Shown: piece by piece, positions 40,961-49,515 of the stretch | Layout of the letters: the number at the start of each line of letters is the position of its first letter | Position numbering within the stretch: position 1 is the first letter of the stretch | DNA from: Oscillibacter valericigenes | GTDB lineage: Bacteria; Bacillota; Clostridia; Oscillospirales; Oscillospiraceae | Assembly (NCBI RefSeq): GCF_021531315.1 | Contig: NZ_JAFBIQ010000005.1 | Location: 1 to 64,000, forward strand | Direction: 5' to 3' | Length of the DNA stretch: 64,000 nt | Translations under genes and position numbers: made by a program | Notes under the pieces: model-generated | What the model was told of the DNA's origin: nothing | Seen by the model: the letters and a program-made list of their open reading frames with translations, nothing else | The model's database searches: none

Positions 40961-41976
40961 AGCTCATCAAAACCGAGGAGGCTGTCGGCCATGTGCTCTG
41001 CCATGACCTGACGCAGATCATCAAGGACGAATACAAGGACGCGCGCTTCTGTAAGGGCCATGTGGTGACGGCGGAGGATATTCCCGTGCTGCTGAGCATG
41101 GGCAAGGAGCACCTCTACATCTACGAGATGACGCCCGGCATGGTACACGAGAACGACGCGGCAGAGCGCCTGCTGGCGCTGTGCGTGAACGAGCACATGG
41201 CGCGCAGTGAGGCCAAGGAGGGCAAGATCGAGCTGAGGGCGGAATGTGACGGTCTGTTCCGCGTGCAGAGTGAAAAGCTGCTCGCGGTCAACACGCAGGA
41301 GGATGTCATGATCGCCACGCGCAAGGGCAGCACGCCCGTGCGTGAGGGTGACAAGCTCGCGGGAATGCGCGTCATTCCACTCATCATTGAGGAAGAAAAG
41401 CTCCGCGCGGCGGAGGCCGCGGCGGGCGGCGAGCCGCTTTTGGAGCTGCTGCCCTATGTGAAAAAGACCGCCTGCATCGTCACCACCGGCAGCGAGGTGA
41501 AAAAGGGCATCATTCAGGACACCTTCACGCCGGTCGTGATCGATAAGCTCAAGACCTACGGCATCGAGACCATCGCCACGGTGCAGTCCGGCGACGGCGT
41601 AGAAAATGTGCGCGACGCGGTGCTTGCCATGCGGGAGAGAAGGCCCGATATGATCCTCTGCACCGGCGGCATGAGCGTCGATCCCGACGACAACACCCCC
41701 GGCGGCATCCGCGCGAGCGGCGCGCGCATCGTGACCTACGGCGCACCCGTGCTCCCCGGCGCGATGTTCCTGCTCGGCTACTTTGAAGACGGGATGCCCG
41801 TCATGGGCCTGCCCGGCTGCGTGATGTACGCGGGCGCGACGATCTTTGATCTCGTCCTGCCGCGCATCGCGGCGGGCGTGGAGGTCACGCGCGCCGATGT
41901 GGCCGCACTCGGCGAGGGCGGGCTGTGCCTCGGCTGCAAGCCCTGCCATTATCCGATCTGCCCGTTCGGCAAATAA
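40957..41976 (+). CDS. Molybdopterin-binding protein with C-terminal cysteine cluster
   Basis: A 339-residue protein related to MoeA/MogA-like molybdopterin-binding domains. Residues ~160-300 contain CIVTTGSEVKKG, DMILCTGGMSVDPDDNTPGGIR and GLPGCVMYAGATIFDLVLPRI, the pattern of the MoCF_biosynth fold. The N-terminal ~150 residues (TEEAVGHVLCHDLTQI) resemble the start of MoeA. The tail GLCLGCKPCHYPICPFGK holds four closely spaced cysteines (CxxCxxxxxC), possibly a metal or Fe-S site. Coupled by ATGA to the MOSC gene. Likely role in metal insertion or cofactor maturation. Confidence 0.85.
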   Translation: MKLIKTEEAVGHVLCHDLTQIIKDEYKDARFCKGHVVTAEDIPVLLSMGKEHLYIYEMTPGMVHENDAAERLLALCVNEHMARSEAKEGKIELRAECDGLFRVQSEKLLAVNTQEDVMIATRKGSTPVREGDKLAGMRVIPLIIEEEKLRAAEAAAGGEPLLELLPYVKKTACIVTTGSEVKKGIIQDTFTPVVIDKLKTYGIETIATVQSGDGVENVRDAVLAMRERRPDMILCTGGMSVDPDDNTPGGIRASGARIVTYGAPVLPGAMFLLGYFEDGMPVMGLPGCVMYAGATIFDLVLPRIAAGVEVTRADVAALGEGGLCLGCKPCHYPICPFGK

Positions 41977-42006
41977 AAAATTCTCGCCGCACGCGGCGAG
42001 AATTTC
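41977..42006 (+). terminator. Terminator of the moaA operon
   Basis: AAATTCTCGCCGC and GCGGCGAGAATTT hairpin immediately after the stop codon, followed by CC; the U-tract lies within the 3' arm. Confidence 0.65.
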
Positions 42007-42016
42007 CATTGGTTCA

Positions 42017-42036
42017 TTATCTTTTGTGAAAGATAA
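42017..42036. promoter_or_regulatory. Inverted repeat upstream of modA
   Basis: TTATCTTT-TGTG-AAAGATAA, a perfect 8-bp inverted repeat 38 bp before modA. It may be an operator for molybdate-responsive control; no good sigma-A promoter was identified between it and the terminator. Confidence 0.45.
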
Positions 42037-42073
42037 CGATAAAGCAACATTTTGAAAGGAAGAAAAAAACAGT

Positions 42074-42931
42074 ATGAAAAAGCTCTTATCCCTGCTCCTC
42101 GCGCTCTCCCTTGTCCTCGCGCTGACCGCCTGCGGCCAGAAGGACACGACCCCCGACACCACCAACCCCGACGATATGCAGACCGAACAGGCACAGCCGG
42201 TCGAGCTGATCGTTTTCGCCGCCGCCTCCATGACGGAGACTCTGACCGAGATCGCGGAGCTTTACAAGACCGCCGCGCCCGAGGTCACCATCACCTACAA
42301 CTTCGATTCCTCCGGCAAGCTGCTCACCCAGATCAAGGAGGGCGCGGACTGCGACCTGTTCATCTCCGCCTCCCCCACGCAGATGAACGCGATGGACGGC
42401 AGCCTCATCGAAAACAAGGACAAGAACCCCGACGGTCTTGACCTCATCGTGACCGACAGCCGTATCGATCTGCTGGAGAACAAGGTGACGCTCGCCGTTC
42501 CCGAGGGCAACCCCAAGGGCATCGAGAGCTTTGACCGGCTTGCCGAGCTGCTCAAGGGGGGAGATGTGATGCTGGCCATTGGCAACAGCGATGTGCCCGT
42601 CGGCCAGTACACCCTGAAAATTTTCAACTACTACGGCATCGACGAGACCGCCGTCGCGGACAAGCTGACCTATGGCAACAACGTCAAGGAGGTCACCTCG
42701 CAGGTGAGTGAGGCCGCCGCCGACTGCGGCATCATCTATGCCACGGACGCATACTCCGCCGGCCTTGCGGTCGTGGACAGCGCCACCGCCGAGATGTGCG
42801 GTCAGGTCATCTACCCCGCCGCCGTGCTCAAGGGCGACAAGGAGGAGGCCGCGCGCGCCTTCCTCGCCTATCTCCAGACCGACGCCGCCATGACCGTGTT
42901 CGAGTCCGTCGGCTTCAGCCCTGCGATTTGA
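42074..42931 (+). CDS. modA: Molybdate ABC transporter substrate-binding lipoprotein
   Basis: A 285-residue lipoprotein (lipobox LALTAC, Cys20) that captures molybdate or tungstate at the cell surface for ModBC. The mature protein starts the periplasmic-binding fold with ELIVFAAASMTETLTEIAELY and contains NFDSSGKLLTQIKEGADCDLFISAS and GNSDVPVGQYT, matching oxyanion-binding loops of ModA. An upstream AAAGGAAG serves as ribosome site. Separated from modB by 236 bp that include a terminator-like hairpin, so it may be expressed in excess over modBC. Confidence 0.93.
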   Translation: MKKLLSLLLALSLVLALTACGQKDTTPDTTNPDDMQTEQAQPVELIVFAAASMTETLTEIAELYKTAAPEVTITYNFDSSGKLLTQIKEGADCDLFISASPTQMNAMDGSLIENKDKNPDGLDLIVTDSRIDLLENKVTLAVPEGNPKGIESFDRLAELLKGGDVMLAIGNSDVPVGQYTLKIFNYYGIDETAVADKLTYGNNVKEVTSQVSEAAADCGIIYATDAYSAGLAVVDSATAEMCGQVIYPAAVLKGDKEEAARAFLAYLQTDAAMTVFESVGFSPAI

Positions 42932-43059
42932 TCGGTTTGCAATTCGTACCGCCTGCGCGGCAGCGACTGAGCGGAAAGAGGAGCACACCAAATCGTTCCG
43001 AAGAAAGACGCCCGCATACGATCCCCAAAATGTGAGCTGAATTTCGCAGTTCGGGGGTC

Positions 43060-43130
43060 AAGGGGCTTGCCCCTTGCGTTTCTTGGGGAATACAAAGGGG
43101 GCCATTCTTACGCTAAGAATGGCCCTCTTT
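43060..43130 (+). terminator. Two hairpins in the modA-modB gap
   Basis: AAGGGGC/GCCCCTT (about 43060-43077) and a stronger AAAGGGGGCCATTCTT/AAGAATGGCCCTCTTT hairpin (43094-43130) ending in CTTTG. The second could stop part of the modA transcript and lower modB/modC output. The first is embedded in a G/T-rich stretch that resembles dispersed intergenic sequences. Confidence 0.55.
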
Positions 43131-43167
43131 GAAATCGCCGTTACAGACGGCAGCACCGGAGGTCACT

Positions 43168-43860
43168 ATGGATTGGTTTCCCTTATGGAACTCGCTGCGC
43201 ATCGCGGCGATCTCCACCGTCATCATCTTTTTTGCGGGCGTTTTCGCCGCGTACTACATCGCCAAGCTCCCGCGTCTCGTCAAGGGCGTGCTCGATGTGG
43301 TGCTGACGCTGCCGCTCGTGCTGCCGCCCACGGTCGTGGGCTATCTGCTCTTGCGCGTGCTGGGGCCAAAGCGCATGATCGGCGCGTGGGTGCTCGAGAC
43401 CTTCGGCACAAAGCTGGTCATGACCTGGTGGTCGGCCATCTTCGCCACTACGGTCGTCATTTTCCCGCTGATGTACCGCACGGCACGCGGCGCGTTTGAG
43501 GCCTTCGATGAGACGCTGGCCTACTCCGGCCAGACGCTCGGGCTCTCCAACACCTATATTTTCTGGCGTATTCGGATGCCCTGCTGCCGGCAGGGCGTGC
43601 TGGCGGGCACGGTGCTCGCCTTCGCCCGCGCGCTCGGCGAATACGGCGCGACCAGCATGATCGCGGGCTACACGCCCGGCAAGACGGCGACCATCTCCAC
43701 CACCGTCTATCAGCTCTGGCAGACGAACAACGACGCGCTGGCCTACCGGTGGGTCGCCGTGAACATCGTGATCTCCGCCGTGGTGCTGCTGGCGGTCAAT
43801 ATGCTCGAGCGCCGCGACTTCCTGCGCGGCGCGAGTCGTGCGAGGAGGGCGAAGGCATGA
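43168..43860 (+). CDS. modB: Molybdate ABC transporter permease
   Basis: A 230-residue permease with about five to six helices that forms the molybdate channel. The coupling motif EYGATSMIAGYTPGKTATISTTVY near residues 167-190 is the EAA-like loop of ModB that docks on ModC. ATG 43168 has CCGGAGG before it; the longer frame upstream runs through the intergenic hairpin. Its stop overlaps the modC start (ATGA). Confidence 0.93.
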   Translation: MDWFPLWNSLRIAAISTVIIFFAGVFAAYYIAKLPRLVKGVLDVVLTLPLVLPPTVVGYLLLRVLGPKRMIGAWVLETFGTKLVMTWWSAIFATTVVIFPLMYRTARGAFEAFDETLAYSGQTLGLSNTYIFWRIRMPCCRQGVLAGTVLAFARALGEYGATSMIAGYTPGKTATISTTVYQLWQTNNDALAYRWVAVNIVISAVVLLAVNMLERRDFLRGASRARRAKA

Positions 43861-44906
43861 GCCTGTATGTTGATATTGAAAAACGCCTCGGCGCGTTCCG
43901 TCTGCAATCGAAATTCGAGGTAGCGGACGAAACGCTGGCGCTGCTCGGGGCCTCCGGCTGCGGCAAGAGCATGACGCTCAAGTGCATCGCCGGCATCGTA
44001 ACGCCCGACCGCGGGCGCATCGTGCTCAATGACCGCGTGCTCTTTGACAGCGAGAAAAAGATCGACCTCGCGCCGCAGCAGCGGCGTGTCGGCTACCTCT
44101 TTCAGCAGTACGCGCTCTTTCCCAACATGAGCGTTGAGCAGAACATCCTCTGCGGTATCCGCGAGGGAACGCGGGCAGAAAAGCGCGCCCTGCTATCCGA
44201 GAAAATCAGGCTCTTCCGCCTGGAGGGGCTGGAAAAAAGGCACCCCGCGCAGCTCTCCGGCGGGCAGCAGCAGCGCGTGGCGCTCGCGCGCATCCTCTGC
44301 TCGGAGCCGCAGGCCATCCTGCTCGACGAGCCTTTTTCCGCGCTCGACAGCTATCTCAAGTGGAATCTCGAGCTGGAGCTGACCGAGCTACTCTCGGGCT
44401 TTCATGGGCCGATCCTTTGGGTCAGCCACGATCGCGGCGAGTGCCGCCGGAGCTGTCAGAGCGTCTGCGTGATGGAGGACGGCAGGACCGGCGAGGTCAC
44501 GCCGATGGAGCAGCTATTCCGTCGCCCCGCGACGCTCAGTGCGGCGCGGCTGGCGGGAGTGCGCAGCTTTCTTCCGGCGCGGCCATGCGAGGGCGGCATT
44601 GCGCTGGAAGGCTGGGACATCACCCTGCCACAGCCCGCGTCGCGTGAGCGCGTCACCGTCGCCGTTCCCGACGACGCCGTGCTTTTGGGCGGCGCGTACA
44701 CCGCCGTCGTGCAGCGCGTGATCCACGACCTCGACGGCGACCTCGTGCTGCTCCGACCGGAGGGCGCGGCGGACGCGCCGCCCCTGCAAGCTCTGCTGCC
44801 GAAGGGCAGCACGGCGGAGGTCGGCCAGACGCTTCGTTTCGGTCTCTCCGCCGGGCGTTGCCTGTGCTATGATGCTTGTGGTGAAATATTTTCAGCAGAT
44901 CGATGA
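43857..44906 (+). CDS. modC: Molybdate ABC transporter ATP-binding protein
   Basis: A 349-residue ATPase that energises ModB. Walker A is GASGCGKSM (about 31-39, with Met where Ser/Thr is usual at the last position), the Q-loop is FQQYALFP, the signature LSGGQQQRVALAR, and Walker B ILLDEPFSALD; the switch His is in WVSHD. A C-terminal TOBE-type domain (about 285-345: TVAVPDDAVLLGG) could bind molybdate and regulate transport. ATG overlaps the modB stop. Confidence 0.93.
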   Translation: MSLYVDIEKRLGAFRLQSKFEVADETLALLGASGCGKSMTLKCIAGIVTPDRGRIVLNDRVLFDSEKKIDLAPQQRRVGYLFQQYALFPNMSVEQNILCGIREGTRAEKRALLSEKIRLFRLEGLEKRHPAQLSGGQQQRVALARILCSEPQAILLDEPFSALDSYLKWNLELELTELLSGFHGPILWVSHDRGECRRSCQSVCVMEDGRTGEVTPMEQLFRRPATLSAARLAGVRSFLPARPCEGGIALEGWDITLPQPASRERVTVAVPDDAVLLGGAYTAVVQRVIHDLDGDLVLLRPEGAADAPPLQALLPKGSTAEVGQTLRFGLSAGRCLCYDACGEIFSADR

Positions 44907-44916
44907 AAAATCGCTC

Positions 44917-44946
44917 TTGACAAAAGCACATGGCATGTGTTACCTT
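44917..44946 (+). promoter_or_regulatory. Putative promoter of the glycine riboswitch/gcv operon
   Basis: Consensus TTGACA (44917-44922) followed after 18 bp by TTACCT (44941-44946), just upstream of the riboswitch. Confidence 0.65.
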
Positions 44947-44969
44947 AAAAAAGAAAATGGATAAGGTGA

Positions 44970-45152
44970 TCGGATGATGGGTCACGGGAGAGATCGCGGC
45001 GCTTGTGCCGCGGCGCCGAAGGGGAACGCAGAAGCTCTCAGGCGGAAGGACCGGACTCGGACGACACTCCGAAAAGTGCGGCTTGCCGCACGCCGAAGGT
45101 GCAACCTGTATGAGCGATATGCCGCATCAGGGAAACTCTCAGGTCATAAAAC
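44970..45152 (+). ncRNA. Tandem glycine riboswitch
   Basis: Two adjacent glycine aptamers precede gcvT. The first contains GGGAGAGA, GCCGAAGGGG and CTCTCAGGCGGAAGGACCG; the second contains GACACTCCGAAAAG, CGCCGAAGGTGCAAC and GGGAAACTCTCAGGT. These GCCGAAGG and CTCTCAGG blocks are the family signature. A terminator hairpin follows immediately, so glycine binding should prevent termination and turn the glycine cleavage operon on. Confidence 0.93.
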
Positions 45153-45155
45153 GGA

Positions 45156-45190
45156 GGCACAAAGCTCAAAAGGGAGCTTTGTGCCTTTTT
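45156..45190 (+). terminator. Riboswitch expression-platform terminator
   Basis: GGCACAAAGCTC pairs with GAGCTTTGTGCC around AAAAGG, followed by TTTTTC. It lies between the second aptamer and gcvT and is the likely switching element. Confidence 0.88.
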
Positions 45191-45255
45191 CTATGCTTTA
45201 TTTTAATCGTTTTGATGTTATTATTCAAAAAGAATAATAGAGGAGGAAGCAACTT

Positions 45256-46353
45256 ATGGAACGGAAAACACCCCTGTATCAGACGCATGTGGATGCGGGC
45301 GGAAAGATCGTCGAGTTCGGCGGCTTTCTGATGCCCGTGCAGTACCCCACAGGTGTGCTCACCGAGCACATGGCGGTGCGGGAGAAGGCGGGGCTCTTTG
45401 ATGTTTCGCACATGGGCGAGCTGCGGCTGCGCGGCCCCGACGCCGTGGCGAATGTGCAAAAGCTCATCACCGCCGACATCTCCACCATGCAGGACGGCGA
45501 CATCAAATACGCCATGCTCTGCAACGACGCGGGCGGCATCATCGACGACTTCATCGTCTACCGCTGCGCCGCCGACGACTACTGGCTGGTCGTCAACGCC
45601 GGCAACCGCGATAAGGACGCCGCGTGGGTCGAGGGCCATCTCTTCGGCGATGTCGATTACCGCGACGAGGGCGACGAGTGGGGTCAGCTCGCGCTGCAAG
45701 GGCCGAAGTCCGGCGAAATTCTCAAAAAGCTCTGCGCGGAGCAGTACATTCCCGCGAAGTACTACACCTTCACCGACAATGTTCCCCTCGATCTTGGCGA
45801 GCGCACCATCCGCGCGCTGGTCTCTCAGACCGGCTACACCGGCGAATACGGCTTTGAAATTTACTGCAAGGCGGAGGACACCGTGGAGCTCTGGCACGCC
45901 CTTTTGAAGGCAGGCGAGGAATTCGGCCTCATCCCCTGCGGGCTCGGCGCGCGCGACACGCTGCGCTTGGAGGCCTCCATGCCGCTCTACGGCCACGAGA
46001 TGAACGAGGAGATCACGCCGAAGATGGCGGGGCTCCCCTGCAAGCTGACGGGCAAGGACTTCATCGGCCGTGACGCGCTCGTCGCGCTCGGCGCGCCGAA
46101 AATGAAGCGCATTGGCATGAAGGTCGTCGGCCGCGGCATCGTGCGCGAGCACTGCGACCTCTACACGATGGAGGGTGAAAAGCTCGGCTGGGCGTCCTCC
46201 GGTACCTTTGCACCGTTCATCGGCTGCGGCGTGGCGATGGGTTACATCCCTGTCGAGGACATCGAGATCGGCAGGCATCTCAACGCCGATGTGCGCGGGC
46301 GTATGGTCGAGCTGGAGATCGTGCCCATGCCTTTCTACAAGCTGGAGAAGTAA
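45256..46353 (+). CDS. gcvT: Glycine cleavage system T protein (aminomethyltransferase)
   Basis: A 365-residue enzyme that transfers the methylene group from aminomethyl-lipoyl GcvH to tetrahydrofolate and releases ammonia. Motifs include AGGKIVEFGGFLMPVQY, GLFDVSHMGELRLRG, the folate-binding catalytic Asp region GGIIDDFIVYR, and GYTGEYGFEIY. ATG 45256 follows AGAGGAGG. First gene of the riboswitch-controlled operon. Confidence 0.96.
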   Translation: MERKTPLYQTHVDAGGKIVEFGGFLMPVQYPTGVLTEHMAVREKAGLFDVSHMGELRLRGPDAVANVQKLITADISTMQDGDIKYAMLCNDAGGIIDDFIVYRCAADDYWLVVNAGNRDKDAAWVEGHLFGDVDYRDEGDEWGQLALQGPKSGEILKKLCAEQYIPAKYYTFTDNVPLDLGERTIRALVSQTGYTGEYGFEIYCKAEDTVELWHALLKAGEEFGLIPCGLGARDTLRLEASMPLYGHEMNEEITPKMAGLPCKLTGKDFIGRDALVALGAPKMKRIGMKVVGRGIVREHCDLYTMEGEKLGWASSGTFAPFIGCGVAMGYIPVEDIEIGRHLNADVRGRMVELEIVPMPFYKLEK

Positions 46354-46390
46354 GTTTTCAACATAAAAATATTTTGAGGAGGACAACACT

Positions 46391-46768
46391 ATGAATTTCC
46401 CTGCTGAGCTGAAGTATTCCAAGTCCCACGAGTGGGTCAAGATGGACGGCGAGGTTGCCGTTGTCGGCATTTCCGATTTCGCGCAGGACGCGCTGGGCGA
46501 TGTGGTGTTCATCAACCTGCCCGCTGAGGGCGACACCGTCACCGCAGGCGAGAGCCTTGGCGATGTGGAGTCCGTCAAGGCGGTCTCCGATGTCATCTCC
46601 CCCGTTTCCGGCACGGTCTGCGCGGTCAACGAGGCGCTCGCCGACGCGCCCGAAACGCTCAACTCCGATCCCTATGGCGCGTGGATCATCAGGGTCTCCC
46701 CCGTGACCGACACGGAGGAGCTGCTCGACGCCGCCGCGTATGAGGCGCATTGCGCCGAGGAGGGCTGA
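46391..46768 (+). CDS. gcvH: Glycine cleavage system H protein
   Basis: A 125-residue lipoyl-carrier protein shuttling the aminomethyl group between P, T and L proteins. The lipoylated lysine is K63 in ESVKAVSDV, in the usual beta-hairpin. The start has GAGGAGG ten bases upstream; the stop overlaps the gcvPA start (TGATG). Confidence 0.96.
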   Translation: MNFPAELKYSKSHEWVKMDGEVAVVGISDFAQDALGDVVFINLPAEGDTVTAGESLGDVESVKAVSDVISPVSGTVCAVNEALADAPETLNSDPYGAWIIRVSPVTDTEELLDAAAYEAHCAEEG

Positions 46769-48087
46769 TGGGCTCCTATGTTCCGACCACTGCGGCGCAG
46801 CGGGAGGAGATGCTCGCGACCGTCGGGGTAAAAAGCCTTGAGGAGCTCTACCGCTCCATTCCGCAGGAGATGCTGCTGAAGGACGGCGGGCTGAACATCC
46901 CCGAGGGTCTCAGCGAGCTGGAGGTGCGCGAGAGGGTCAGCGCCATGGCCGAGAAGAACCGTGTCTACAAGACCGTTCTGCGCGGCGCAGGCGCCTATCG
47001 CCACTTCATTCCCGCCGTGGTGAAGTCCGTCACCTCCCGCGAGGAGCTGGTCACCTGCTACACGCCCTATCAGGCGGAGATCAGCCAGGGCGTTTTGCAG
47101 GGCACCTTTGAATTTCAGACCATGATCTGCGAGCTGACGGGCATGGACGTCTCCAACGCCTCGCACTACGACGGCGCGACCGCCGCCGCCGAGACCATCC
47201 CCATGTGCCGCGACCGCAAGCGCACGAAGGCTTATGTTTCCGCCGCGGCGAACCCGCAGGTCATCGAGGTCATGCAGACCTACTGCTTTGCCTCGAATAC
47301 CGAGCTGATCGTCGTCCCTGCGAAGGACGGCAGAACCGATCTCGATGCGCTCCGCGCTGCACTTGGTGAGGACGCCGCCTGCTTCTACCTCCAGCAGCCA
47401 AACTACTTCGGTCAGCTCGAGGACGCAAGCGCGGTCGGTGAGATCGTCCACGCCGCGGGCGCGAAGTTCGTCATGGGCGTAAACCCCATCGCCTGTGCGC
47501 TGCTGCCCACGCCGCGCGAGGTCGGCGCGGACATCGCCGTCGGCGACGGCCAGCCCCTCGGGCTCGATACCGCCTTCGGCGGCCCCTACCTCGGCTTTAT
47601 GGCGACGACCGCCGCCATGACGCGCAAGCTCCCCGGCCGCATCGTCGGCCAGACGACGGATGTGGACGGCAAGACAGGCTATGTCCTCACCCTCTCCGCG
47701 CGCGAGCAGCACATCCGCCGCGAGAAGGCGAGCTCCAACATCTGCTCCAATCAGGCGCTGTGCGCCTTCACCGCAGGCGTCTACATGGCTGCGATGGGCG
47801 AAGCGGGCATGAAGCAGTGCGCGCGGCTGTGCGTTTCCAAGGCGCACTACTTCGCCGCCGCGCTGGAAAAGGCCGGCTGCCCGCTCAAATACAAGGGTGA
47901 ATTCTTCCACGAGTTCGTCACTGAGGAAGCGGACCCCGGCCACCGAAAAAAAGTCCTCGACGCGCTCGACGCGGCGGGTATCCTCGGCGGTGCGGAGGTG
48001 GACGGCGGCATCCTCTGGTGCGTGACCGAGCTTGCAAGCAAGGCGCAGCTCGACCGCGCCGCCGCCATCGTGAAGGAGGTGCTGTAA
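46768..48087 (+). CDS. gcvPA: Glycine dehydrogenase (decarboxylating) subunit 1
   Basis: A 439-residue alpha subunit of the split P protein, a PLP enzyme that decarboxylates glycine and loads the aminomethyl group on GcvH. Subunit 1 lacks the PLP lysine but shows FIPAVVKSVTSREELVTCYTPYQAEISQG and SNASHYDGATAAAE typical of the family. The ATG at 46768 (GAGGAGG upstream) is chosen over an earlier in-frame codon within gcvH. It abuts gcvPB. Confidence 0.95.
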   Translation: MGSYVPTTAAQREEMLATVGVKSLEELYRSIPQEMLLKDGGLNIPEGLSELEVRERVSAMAEKNRVYKTVLRGAGAYRHFIPAVVKSVTSREELVTCYTPYQAEISQGVLQGTFEFQTMICELTGMDVSNASHYDGATAAAETIPMCRDRKRTKAYVSAAANPQVIEVMQTYCFASNTELIVVPAKDGRTDLDALRAALGEDAACFYLQQPNYFGQLEDASAVGEIVHAAGAKFVMGVNPIACALLPTPREVGADIAVGDGQPLGLDTAFGGPYLGFMATTAAMTRKLPGRIVGQTTDVDGKTGYVLTLSAREQHIRREKASSNICSNQALCAFTAGVYMAAMGEAGMKQCARLCVSKAHYFAAALEKAGCPLKYKGEFFHEFVTEEADPGHRKKVLDALDAAGILGGAEVDGGILWCVTELASKAQLDRAAAIVKEVL

Positions 48088-49515
48088 ATGAAGCTGATCT
48101 TTGAGCTGGGCGTCGAGGGGCGCGGCATGAGCCTCATGCCCGCGTGCGACATACCCGAATATACGCTCCCAGAGGAGCGCACAGCGCCCCTGCGCCTGCC
48201 CCATGTGAGCGAAAATGAGCTCACGCGCCACTATACGGCGCTCTGTAAGCGCATCCACGGCGTGAACGACGGGTTCTATCCCCTTGGCTCGTGCACGATG
48301 AAGTATAACCCCAAGATCGACGAGGACATGGCTGCACTCGCAGGCTTCACGCAGCTCCACCCGCTCCAGCCCATTGAGTCCGCGCAGGGCGCGCTTGAGG
48401 CGCTGCACGTTCTCGGCACCGAGCTGGGCGAAATTTTCGGCATGGACGCTGTGACCTTCCAGCCCGCGGCGGGCGCGCACGGCGAGCTCACCGGCGTGCT
48501 GCTCATCAAGGCGTACCACACCGAGCGCGGCGATAGTGCGCGCACGAAGATCATCGTGCCCGACTCCGCCCACGGCACCAACCCCGCCACCGCCGCGATG
48601 TGCGGCTATCAGGTGGTAAACATCCCCTCGGGCGCGGACGGCTGCGTCGACCTCGACGCGCTGCGCGCCTCCGTCGGCCCCGACACCGCGGGCTTGATGC
48701 TCACGAACCCGAACACCGTCGGCATCTTTGATAAGAACATCTTGGAGATCACGAGGATTGTCCACGACGCGGGCGGCCTGTGCTACTACGACGGCGCGAA
48801 CCTCAACGCCGTGATGGGCGTCGTGCGCCCCGGCGACATGGGCTTTGACTGCATCCACAGCAATCTCCACAAGACCTTCGCAACGCCCCACGGCGGCGGC
48901 GGTCCCGGCGCGGGCGCGGTCGGCTGCAAGGACTTTCTGCGAAAGTTCATGCCCGGCCCGCTGGTGGTGGAAAAGGACGGGAGGTTCGGCTTCGACTACC
49001 CCGAAAAGTCCATCGGCCGCGTGAAGCTGTTCTACGGCAACTTCGATGTCTGTATCCGTGCGCTGACCTATGTGCTCACGCTTGGCAGATCCGGCATCCG
49101 CGAAGCGGCAATGAACGCCGTGCTCAACGCCAACTATATGCGCGTGAAGCTTGCCGAAAAGTTCACGATGGCATACGACGAAATTTGTATGCACGAGTTC
49201 GTCATGTCGCTCGTCGAGCTCCACAAGGAGACGGGCGTTTCCGCGCTCGACCTTGCCAAGGGGATGCTCGACTACGGTCTGCACCCGCCCACGATGTACT
49301 TCCCGCTCATCGTCCACGAGGCGCTTATGATCGAGCCCTGCGAGACCGAGAGCAAGGAGACGATGGACGAGGTCTGCGATATTTATGGAAAGCTCTTCGA
49401 CCTCGCCTACTCCGATCCCGAGTCCCTCCACACCGCGCCGCACGCTACACCCGTCCGCCGCCTCGACGAGGTCGGTGCGGCGCGCAGCATGATCCTGCGC
49501 TATTCGTTCGCATGA
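48088..49515 (+). CDS. gcvPB: Glycine dehydrogenase (decarboxylating) subunit 2
   Basis: A 475-residue catalytic PLP subunit. The PLP Schiff-base lysine is K262 in SNLHKTFATPHGGGGPG, followed by the phosphate-binding glycine loop; PLGSCTMKYNPK near residue 70 is also conserved. The start codon follows directly on the gcvPA stop and the stop overlaps lplA (ATGA), so stoichiometric expression is expected. Confidence 0.96.
   Translation: MKLIFELGVEGRGMSLMPACDIPEYTLPEERTAPLRLPHVSENELTRHYTALCKRIHGVNDGFYPLGSCTMKYNPKIDEDMAALAGFTQLHPLQPIESAQGALEALHVLGTELGEIFGMDAVTFQPAAGAHGELTGVLLIKAYHTERGDSARTKIIVPDSAHGTNPATAAMCGYQVVNIPSGADGCVDLDALRASVGPDTAGLMLTNPNTVGIFDKNILEITRIVHDAGGLCYYDGANLNAVMGVVRPGDMGFDCIHSNLHKTFATPHGGGGPGAGAVGCKDFLRKFMPGPLVVEKDGRFGFDYPEKSIGRVKLFYGNFDVCIRALTYVLTLGRSGIREAAMNAVLNANYMRVKLAEKFTMAYDEICMHEFVMSLVELHKETGVSALDLAKGMLDYGLHPPTMYFPLIVHEALMIEPCETESKETMDEVCDIYGKLFDLAYSDPESLHTAPHATPVRRLDEVGAARSMILRYSFA

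Noticed and set aside
46672-49443. 923-codon minus-strand frame opposite gcvPA/gcvPB
   Set aside because: Antisense shadow; both sense genes show full catalytic motifs and coupled starts and stops.
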